A stretch of 64,000 nucleotides of DNA from Paracoccus yeei ATCC BAA-599 (GTDB taxonomy: Bacteria > Pseudomonadota > Alphaproteobacteria > Rhodobacterales > Rhodobacteraceae): NCBI RefSeq assembly GCF_000622145.1, contig NZ_JHWH01000013.1, positions 62,001 to 126,000 on the forward strand. The letters run 5' to 3'. A model generated the notes under the pieces. That model did no database searches. It had not been told where the DNA came from and saw only the letters and a program-made list of their open reading frames with translations. The translations under genes and the position numbers were made by a program. Of the stretch, positions 58,152 through 64,000 are shown piece by piece. Within the stretch, counting starts at the first letter, position 1, and the number at the start of each line of letters is the position of its first letter.

Positions 58152-58688
58152 ATGAGCTTGCTTGAGGTTATCCGGGGGGATTACATCCGCCACGGTCGTT
58201 CCCTGACAGAAGCCGCCTTTGTTTCGCTGCTGATCTATCGGTGGGGGCATTATGCACTGGGCGTGCGCAATCCGCTGGGCCGCTGGCTGGCCAACAAGGT
58301 CTATGGCTTTTTCAAGGTGGTCGTCCTGAACGTCACCAAGGTCTGGATTCCGCCCGGGGTCAAGCTCGGCAAGGATTTCCACATCATCCATGCCGAGGGC
58401 TCGCTGTCGATACATCCCGACGTGGTGATCGGCGACCGTTGCGGGGTCATGCACAATGTCACCATCGGCACGAACATGCGGGGCGGTGCGCCGGTCATCG
58501 GGGACGATGTCTTCATCGGCGTGAACTCGACCGTGCTGGGACCGATCAGGATAGGCGACCGGGTGCGCATCGCGGCGAACACCGCCGTCACCACCAATGT
58601 TCCGCCGGATTCGGTGGTCGTCGGCTCTCCGGCGCGGATCTATCCCAGCCTGCCGATTTTTGCCCAGAAGAAAAAGGCCCAGGAATGA
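58152..58688 (+). CDS. Serine O-acetyltransferase-like hexapeptide acyltransferase
   Basis: The 178-residue protein has an N-terminal helical part (LLEVIRGDYIRHGRSLTEAAF) and a left-handed beta-helix of hexapeptide repeats (about 75-165). The stretch FHIIHAEGSLSIHPDVVIGDRCGVMHNVTIG carries the His residues seen in SAT-type active sites (key parts IIHAEG and VMHNVTIG). It lacks the full N-terminal domain of CysE, so it may acylate a sugar or another acceptor instead of serine. ATG 58152 is chosen over a GTG nine bases upstream. Its stop overlaps the AMP-ligase start by four bases, tying it to that module. Confidence 0.8.
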   Translation: MSLLEVIRGDYIRHGRSLTEAAFVSLLIYRWGHYALGVRNPLGRWLANKVYGFFKVVVLNVTKVWIPPGVKLGKDFHIIHAEGSLSIHPDVVIGDRCGVMHNVTIGTNMRGGAPVIGDDVFIGVNSTVLGPIRIGDRVRIAANTAVTTNVPPDSVVVGSPARIYPSLPIFAQKKKAQE

Positions 58689-60253
58689 TCAAGGACTTCG
58701 ACCGCAGCATGTGGCGCCTGCTGGCCGACAACCTTGCGCATCGCGCGAACAAGGTGGCCGCGGTGGATGCCGGCCGCAGCGCAACCTATGCCGAACTGGC
58801 GGCGCAGGCGGGCCGGGTCTGCGACTGGCTGCGCGACCGCGGCATCGTCCCGGGCGACCGGGTGATCGTCCACCTGCGCAAGGGCATCGACGAGGTCGTG
58901 GCCATGCTGGGCGCCTGGAAGGCCGGCGCCGTGGTGGTCAATGTCAACAGCCACTGGACCGCGCAGCAACTGGCTTATGTGGCGCGCGACTGCCGGGCAA
59001 GGGCCGTGATCCTGCCGCCGGGCGCGCTGCGGGGCCTTGCGGGCGACAACGCGCTGCCGTCGGGCACCGCCTTTCTGGTACAGGGCAAGGCCGAGGGCCT
59101 GGCCCAGGGCGCAGACCCCTGGACGGCGCTTCCCGCCGACAGCGGTTCTGCGCCCGACGAACCCGACCCGCAGGGGCTGGCGATGATCATCTATACCTCG
59201 GGCTCGACCGGGGCGCCCAAGGGCGTGATGCTCAGCCATCGCAACATCCGCGTGGGCGCGATCTCGGTCGCGGACTACCTGGGGCTGGCCGAGGATGACC
59301 GGCTGCTGTCGGTGCTGCCCTACAGCTTCGACGCCGGGCTGAACCAGCTGACCACCATGCTGCTGACCGGCGGCACCATCGTCCACCAGCCCCTGACCAT
59401 GCCGGCCGAGATCGTGCGCATGGCCGCGGCCGAGGCCGTGACCGGCATCGCCGGCGTGCCGCCGCTGTGGAACCAGATCGTGCGCCTGCTGGACGAACGC
59501 CCAACGCCCCTGCCCAGCCTGCGCCGCATCACCAACACCGGCGGCAAGATCCCCCCGAACATCCTGGAACTGCTGCCCAAGGTGTTTCCCGGCGTCGACA
59601 TCTACCTGATGTACGGGTTGACCGAGGCGTTCCGCTCGACCTACCTGCCGCCCGAGCGGTTCGCGCAGAAGATGGGCTCGATCGGGCGACAGATTCCGAA
59701 CGCCCAGGTCTTTGCGATCAAGCACGGGGTCGGCATCGCCGGGCCCGGCGAACAGGGCGAACTGGTCCATGCCGGGCCGCTGGTCAGCATGGGATACTGG
59801 GAAAAGCCCGAGGTGACGGCCGAAAAGATCCGCCCCTGCCCCGAGCTTGCGTCCGTGATCGGCGACGCGCCTGTGGTCTGGTCCGGCGATCTGGTCCGCG
59901 TGGACGAGGATGGCGACCTGTGGTTCGTCAGCCGCATGGACGAGATGATCAAGACCCTGGGCTTTCGCCTGTCCCCCACCGAGGTCGAGGACGCGCTGTC
60001 CCAAAGCGGGCTGGTCACGGACGTGGTGGCCTATGGGGTCGAAGATGCGGACCGGGGCCAGGCCGTTCATGTTTCGGTCAGCTTTCTGCCCGATGCCGAC
60101 CCGGCCGCGCTGATTGCGCATTGTGCAAGGACCATGCCCCATTATATGCGACCCCAGCATGTCCACGCCTGGCAAGGCGCCATGCCCCGGACGGCCAGCG
60201 GCAAGCTGGACCGCCCCGCGATCATCTCGGCCGCCAAGGCCGCAACCGTCTGA
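58685..60253 (+). CDS. AMP-forming acyl/amino acid ligase
   Basis: The 522-residue adenylate-forming enzyme has the P-loop MIIYTSGSTGAPKG (167-180), the aromatic-Gly motif YLMYGLTEAFRSTYL, the hinge Asp in VWSGDLVRVDEDGDLWF and the catalytic Lys507 in RTASGKLDR. It activates a carboxylic acid or amino acid as the adenylate. With a carrier protein gene 21 bases downstream, the activated group is probably loaded on the phosphopantetheine arm. It resembles the acyl-CoA ligase found in exosortase A-linked polysaccharide loci. It starts in the last four bases of the acyltransferase gene. Confidence 0.8.
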   Translation: MIKDFDRSMWRLLADNLAHRANKVAAVDAGRSATYAELAAQAGRVCDWLRDRGIVPGDRVIVHLRKGIDEVVAMLGAWKAGAVVVNVNSHWTAQQLAYVARDCRARAVILPPGALRGLAGDNALPSGTAFLVQGKAEGLAQGADPWTALPADSGSAPDEPDPQGLAMIIYTSGSTGAPKGVMLSHRNIRVGAISVADYLGLAEDDRLLSVLPYSFDAGLNQLTTMLLTGGTIVHQPLTMPAEIVRMAAAEAVTGIAGVPPLWNQIVRLLDERPTPLPSLRRITNTGGKIPPNILELLPKVFPGVDIYLMYGLTEAFRSTYLPPERFAQKMGSIGRQIPNAQVFAIKHGVGIAGPGEQGELVHAGPLVSMGYWEKPEVTAEKIRPCPELASVIGDAPVVWSGDLVRVDEDGDLWFVSRMDEMIKTLGFRLSPTEVEDALSQSGLVTDVVAYGVEDADRGQAVHVSVSFLPDADPAALIAHCARTMPHYMRPQHVHAWQGAMPRTASGKLDRPAIISAAKAATV

Positions 60254-60274
60254 CAAATCATAGGGGCAAGCAGC

Positions 60275-60511
60275 ATGAGCCTGAGCCGGGATCAAGTGAT
60301 CGACCATCTGCACCGGGAACTGAACATCGAGGACCCGATCGACGGGGAAACCGAACTTTTCTCCAGCGGGCTGCTGGACTCGGTGTCGATGGTCGGCCTG
60401 ATCACATTCATCGAGGAACAGACCGGGTCCACCATCGCCCCCGGCGACGTGACGCTGGAAAATTTCGACACCGTGGACCGGATCGTGGCCTATGTCGCCA
60501 GCCTCGGCTGA
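60275..60511 (+). CDS. Acyl/peptidyl carrier protein
   Basis: The 78-residue carrier protein has the phosphopantetheine attachment Ser36 in GLLDSVSMVGLI and the usual four-helix layout with acidic helix 2. Proteins of this size beside an AMP ligase act as the acceptor of the activated acyl or aminoacyl group, as DltC does for D-alanine. It follows the ligase by 21 bases and its end overlaps the decarboxylase gene by 20 bases, so the three are made together. It is too diverged from housekeeping AcpP to serve fatty acid synthesis. Confidence 0.85.
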   Translation: MSLSRDQVIDHLHRELNIEDPIDGETELFSSGLLDSVSMVGLITFIEEQTGSTIAPGDVTLENFDTVDRIVAYVASLG

Positions 60512-61721
60512 TCCCGACCGCCATCTGGCCGCGGCCGCCGACCGTTTCGGCACGCCCACCTATGTCTATTTCACCGATGTGATCGAGGCGCGGCTGGCCG
60601 GGCTGCGCGCCGCCCTGGGCCGCTGGTTCGCGGTCAGCTATGCCGTGAAAAGCAACCCGAACCCCGCCCTGCTGGATTGGATGCGGGACCGGCTGGATTA
60701 CCTGGACATCTCGTCGGGCGGGGAATTCGGCCTGGCACGGCAGGCGGGCTGGGACCCGGCGCTGGTCAGCTTCACCGACCCCGCCAAGCGCGAGGCCGAG
60801 CTGCGCACCGTCATCCAGGAGGGTCTGGGCGAACTGGTCGTCGAAAGCCTGCGCGAGGCGCGGCTTGCCGATGCCATCGCGGCCGAACTGGGGCTGGTCC
60901 AGCCCATCCTGATCCGCATTGCCCCCGACCGCGTGCCCAAGGGCTTTGGCGACCAGATGGCGGGCCGGCCCAGCCCCTTCGGCATCGACATCGAGGACGC
61001 GGCCGAGATCCTGCCCCGGATCGCCGCCCTTCCCCATCTGCGCATCGCGGGCCTGCACATCTACTCGGGCACGCAAAGCCTGAAGCCGCAGGCGATTTGC
61101 GAAAACTGGTCCATTTTCATGGCCGTCTTCGCAGAGCTTTGCGACGCGATGGGGCTTTCACCCGAAAAGCTGGTCTTCGGCTCTGGGCTGGGGATCCCCT
61201 ATCACCCAGGCGATGCCGCGCTGGACCTTGAGCAGATCGCGGCCGAGATCGGGCCCGAACTGGACGGGTTCCAGGCCCGTTTCCCATCCACGCGGCTGAT
61301 CCTGGAACTGGGACGCTATCTGGTCGGACCGGCGGGCTATTTCGTGACCCGCGTGGTCTCGGTCAAGCAATCCCGCGGCAGCCGCATCGCGATCTGCGAC
61401 GGCGGGCTGAACGGGAACCTGGCGGCCTCGGGCAATTTCGGCATGGTGCTGCGGCGGAACTATGTCATGCACCGCGTCGGCGACCCCGGTGACCGCGCCG
61501 AGGAAAAGCAGGACATCTCGGGGCCGCTCTGCACCTCGATCGACAAGCTCGGCGGCGGGGTCCTGCTGCCGCGGCTGGACGAAGGCGACCTGCTGGCGAT
61601 CCATGCGGGGGGCGCGTATGGACCGACGGCCAGCCCGCTGCATTTCATCAGCCATCCCCTGCCGGCCGAGGTGCTGGTGACCGGCGGGCAGCTGCGCGAC
61701 GTGACCCGCATCCGGGGCTGA
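60492..61721 (+). CDS. PLP-dependent decarboxylase (ornithine/diaminopimelate decarboxylase-like)
   Basis: The 409-residue fold-type III enzyme has the PLP Lys53 in YAVKSNPNP, the His in GLHIYSGTQ, the phosphate-binding FGSGLG and the active-site Cys in SGPLCTSID, which are hallmarks of ornithine, diaminopimelate and related amino acid decarboxylases. It lies in an operon with an AMP ligase and carrier protein, the same trio seen with exosortase A systems, so it may act on a carrier-bound or free amino acid rather than in lysine synthesis. The start ATG lies 20 bases inside the carrier gene. A 236-base gap follows. Confidence 0.85.
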   Translation: MSPASADPDRHLAAAADRFGTPTYVYFTDVIEARLAGLRAALGRWFAVSYAVKSNPNPALLDWMRDRLDYLDISSGGEFGLARQAGWDPALVSFTDPAKREAELRTVIQEGLGELVVESLREARLADAIAAELGLVQPILIRIAPDRVPKGFGDQMAGRPSPFGIDIEDAAEILPRIAALPHLRIAGLHIYSGTQSLKPQAICENWSIFMAVFAELCDAMGLSPEKLVFGSGLGIPYHPGDAALDLEQIAAEIGPELDGFQARFPSTRLILELGRYLVGPAGYFVTRVVSVKQSRGSRIAICDGGLNGNLAASGNFGMVLRRNYVMHRVGDPGDRAEEKQDISGPLCTSIDKLGGGVLLPRLDEGDLLAIHAGGAYGPTASPLHFISHPLPAEVLVTGGQLRDVTRIRG

Positions 61722-61756
61722 CCGGGCCCGACGGGCGGCGGGGTCGCGGGTGGCGA

Positions 61757-61795
61757 CGCCGGTGCCTCCGGCGGGGATATTTGAACACGAAAGAC
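61757..61795 (-). repeat. Dispersed repeat copy 6, inverted
   Basis: On the reverse strand the head TCTTTCGTG-TTC-AAATATCC (61795 down to 61776) is followed by the stem CGCCGG-aggca-CCGGCG (61773 down to 61757). It fills part of the 236-base gap between the decarboxylase and mrpA; no gene is seen in the rest. Confidence 0.6.
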
Positions 61796-61957
61796 GCCAG
61801 GGGGCCGATGGTGCGCGGTACGGCGCGCGCGGCCGATGGCGTGATAAAATAATTGTAGGTCGGTGCAGAAACACGTCTTTTTCGTGCCGCTCGCGGTTGT
61901 CATTTCCCGGTCCTCGCCTCTATGGTGGGGCGTAATCCAGAACTGGCGAAGGATCCG

Positions 61958-64000
61958 ATGGTCGAACAGAACCTGTTGCTCTTGCTTGTTCTGACACCAT
62001 TCGTTTCGGCGGCGCTTGCCGCCACGCTTCCCGTAGGATCACGCAACGCCGAGACCTGGCTGGCCGGGCTGACCATGGTCATCGCGCTGGCGATCCTGGC
62101 CGTGCTTTTCCCGGCGGTGGCCGAGGGCGGGCGGATCATCGGCACCTTCGACTGGGCCAGCAGCATCGGGCTGGACCTGACCTTCCGCATCGACGGATTT
62201 GCCTGGCTGTTCATGGTGCTGGTCGCGGGAATCGGGCTGCTGGTGATCCTTTACGCGCGTTACTACATGGCGCCCGAGGATCCGGTGCCGCGGCTTTATT
62301 CCTGCCTGCTGGCCTTTGCGGGGGCGATGTCGGGGCTGGTCCTGTCGGGCAACATCATCGTGCTGGTGGTCTTCTGGGAACTGACCAGCATCGTGTCCTT
62401 CCTGCTGATCGGCTACTGGTTCCAGCGCCAGGACGCGCGCGACGGCGCCAAGATGGCACTGGTGGTGACGGCGACCGGCGGGCTGTGCCTGATGGTCGCG
62501 ATGATCCTGATCGGGCAGATCGTCGGCAGCTACCAGCTGGATGACGTGCTGGCGGCGGGCGGGCGGATCACAAGCCATCCGCTTTATCCGGTGGTGCTGG
62601 GCCTGTTCCTGCTGGGGGCCTTTACCAAATCGGCGCAGTTCCCGTTCCACTTCTGGTTGCCGAACGCGATGGCCGCGCCGACGCCGGTGTCGTCCTATCT
62701 GCATTCGGCGACCATGGTGAAGGCCGGCGTCTTCATCCTGCTGCGGTTCCAGCCTGCCCTGGGCGGAACCGAGCTGTGGTTCCAGGTCGTGACCGGCGCT
62801 GGTCTGATCACCCTGCTGCTGGGCGCGCTGGTGGCGCTGTTCAAGCACGATCTCAAGGGCCTGCTGGCCTATTCCACGATCAGCCACCTGGGCCTGATCA
62901 CGGCCCTCGCGGGAATCGGCACCCCCCTGGCGCTGATCGCCGCGATCTTTCACATCGTGAACCATGCCGTCTTCAAGGCCTCGCTGTTCATGGCCGCCGG
63001 CATCATCGACCACGAGACCGGCACTCGCGACATGCGCCGGCTGTCGGGCCTGGCCCGCGCCATGCCGGTGACCGCGACCCTGGCCATCATCGCCTCGGCC
63101 GCGATGGCGGGGGTGCCGCTGCTGAACGGGTTCCTGTCCAAGGAGATGTTCTTCGAGGCCACCTATGTCTGGAACAACGGCAGCCCCCTGGACAATGCCG
63201 CGCCCTATGTCGCGGTGGTGGCGGGCGCGCTGAGCGCGGCTTATTCGCTGCGATTCATCGTCACCGTGTTCTTCGGTCCCGAGGCCCGCGACCTGCCGCA
63301 TGAGCCGCACGAGCCGCCGGTCCTGATGCGCCTGCCGGTCGCGCTGCTGGTCGCCATCTGCCTGGCCGTGGGCATCGCGCCGCAGGCGATGCTGGGCGGC
63401 TGGCTGGAAAGCGCGGCCATCGCCATCCTCGGCCCCGAGCTTCCGCATTTCAGCCTGAAGATCTGGCACGGCGTGAACCCCGCCCTGATCATGAGCCTGA
63501 TCGCCATGACGCTGGGCGGGCTGATCTATCTGCTGCCGCGCCGCTGGATCGACGGCGGCGAGGAAGGCCCCTGGCTGATGCGCGCCCTGAACTTTGGCGC
63601 GGCCTTCGACTGGGCGCTGCATATGGTCGGCAAGCGGCTGCCGCAGGCCGGCATGCGCTATGTCTCGGCGCCGGGATTGCAGGCGCAACTGCGGGTGATG
63701 GTCCTGATGGGCATGGCCGCCGCCTGGTTCGCCACCGGGCCGCTGGACTGGAACATCCCGTTGCCCGCGATCACCTCGCGCGAGGTGGTGTTCGCCCTTA
63801 TGTGGCTGATCGGCGGCGCCTGCGCCCTTGGCGCCGCCTGGCAGGCGAAGTACCACCGCTTTGCCGCATTGATCCTGATGGGTGCGGCGGGGCTTGTCAC
63901 CTGCGCGACCTTCGTCTGGCTATCGGCGCCGGACCTTGCCGTGACCCAGCTGCTGGTCGAGATCGCGACCACCGCGCTTCTGCTGCTGGGCCTGCGTTGG
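61958..64000 (+). CDS. mrpA: Multisubunit Na+/H+ antiporter subunit A (MrpA/MnhA), 5' part
   Basis: The frame is open to the last base (681 codons), so the gene is cut by the window end. It is homologous to NADH dehydrogenase subunit L: conserved FWELTSIVSFLLIGYWFQ, the HFWLPNAMAAPTPVSSYLHSATMVKAG segment with the channel Lys and His, and AYSTISHLGL are present. The last residues (VTQLLVEIATTALLLL) already enter the MbhD-like C-terminal part. MrpA forms the main ion path of the Mrp antiporter, which exchanges Na+ for H+ in salt and pH homeostasis. The ATG at 61958 follows GAAGGA; an in-frame ATG at 61922 lacks one. mrpB-G genes are expected next. Confidence 0.92.
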   Translation, partial: MVEQNLLLLLVLTPFVSAALAATLPVGSRNAETWLAGLTMVIALAILAVLFPAVAEGGRIIGTFDWASSIGLDLTFRIDGFAWLFMVLVAGIGLLVILYARYYMAPEDPVPRLYSCLLAFAGAMSGLVLSGNIIVLVVFWELTSIVSFLLIGYWFQRQDARDGAKMALVVTATGGLCLMVAMILIGQIVGSYQLDDVLAAGGRITSHPLYPVVLGLFLLGAFTKSAQFPFHFWLPNAMAAPTPVSSYLHSATMVKAGVFILLRFQPALGGTELWFQVVTGAGLITLLLGALVALFKHDLKGLLAYSTISHLGLITALAGIGTPLALIAAIFHIVNHAVFKASLFMAAGIIDHETGTRDMRRLSGLARAMPVTATLAIIASAAMAGVPLLNGFLSKEMFFEATYVWNNGSPLDNAAPYVAVVAGALSAAYSLRFIVTVFFGPEARDLPHEPHEPPVLMRLPVALLVAICLAVGIAPQAMLGGWLESAAIAILGPELPHFSLKIWHGVNPALIMSLIAMTLGGLIYLLPRRWIDGGEEGPWLMRALNFGAAFDWALHMVGKRLPQAGMRYVSAPGLQAQLRVMVLMGMAAAWFATGPLDWNIPLPAITSREVVFALMWLIGGACALGAAWQAKYHRFAALILMGAAGLVTCATFVWLSAPDLAVTQLLVEIATTALLLLGLRW

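Noticed and set aside
60492..61721. Housekeeping lysA (diaminopimelate decarboxylase)
   Set aside because: It overlaps a carrier protein gene in an AMP-ligase operon and lacks lysine-pathway neighbours, though the active-site motifs alone cannot exclude it.

Overview
The window is GC-rich, densely packed bacterial DNA. It looks like a chromosome or chromid segment of an alphaproteobacterium of the order Rhodobacterales, most like Paracoccus. The grounds are a complete beta-hydroxyaspartate cycle operon (bhcABCD with divergent bhcR, the arrangement described in Paracoccus denitrificans), HdaA, a short-type prolyl-tRNA synthetase, a class II DAHP synthase, and a short intergenic repeat typical of this order. 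Nothing indicates a phage, plasmid core, insertion sequence, CRISPR array, tRNA or rRNA.

Layout. 1-10 kb is housekeeping: the end of a VOC protein, an esterase/AlkA/GntR operon, a HAD phosphatase, a UbiH-like hydroxylase, radA, cvpA-purF and, convergent to it, purM-purN. 10-15.4 kb holds bhcR and bhcABCD, which turn glyoxylate plus glycine into oxaloacetate. 15.4-20.3 kb and 21-27.8 kb are purine catabolism: 8-oxoguanine deaminase, 5-hydroxyisourate hydrolase, an NCS2 permease, membrane urate oxidase PuuD, then a LysR regulator divergent from xdhABC-guaD. 27.8-31.1 kb holds the glycine betaine monooxygenase genes gbcAB with a divergent LysR regulator. 31-36 kb holds gmk, a gamma-carbonic anhydrase, a PhoR-like kinase, a PAS protein and DAHP synthase. 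36-42.3 kb holds a GlxA/GbdR-type regulator and a complete branched-chain amino acid ABC transporter. 42.3-47.5 kb holds uvrB, an I78 inhibitor lipoprotein, an orphan ParA, a monooxygenase and a dipeptidase. 47.5-53.3 kb is a perM-like/hdaA/ppk/ppx operon. 53.4-61.7 kb holds proS, a universal stress protein and a small envelope or polysaccharide-type cluster (SGNH/CE2 esterase, GT61 glycosyltransferase, acyltransferase, AMP-forming ligase, carrier protein, PLP decarboxylase). The window ends inside mrpA of a multisubunit Na+/H+ antiporter.

How the genes work together. Purines, 8-oxoguanine and urate are degraded towards allantoin, whose further breakdown (genes not in the window) yields glyoxylate. 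Glycine betaine demethylation ends in glycine. Glyoxylate and glycine are both substrates of the adjacent bhc cycle, so 10-31 kb reads as one nitrogen- and C2-scavenging region. The ligase/ACP/decarboxylase module at 58-61.7 kb is the least characterised part and may decorate a surface glycan with an amine-bearing group.
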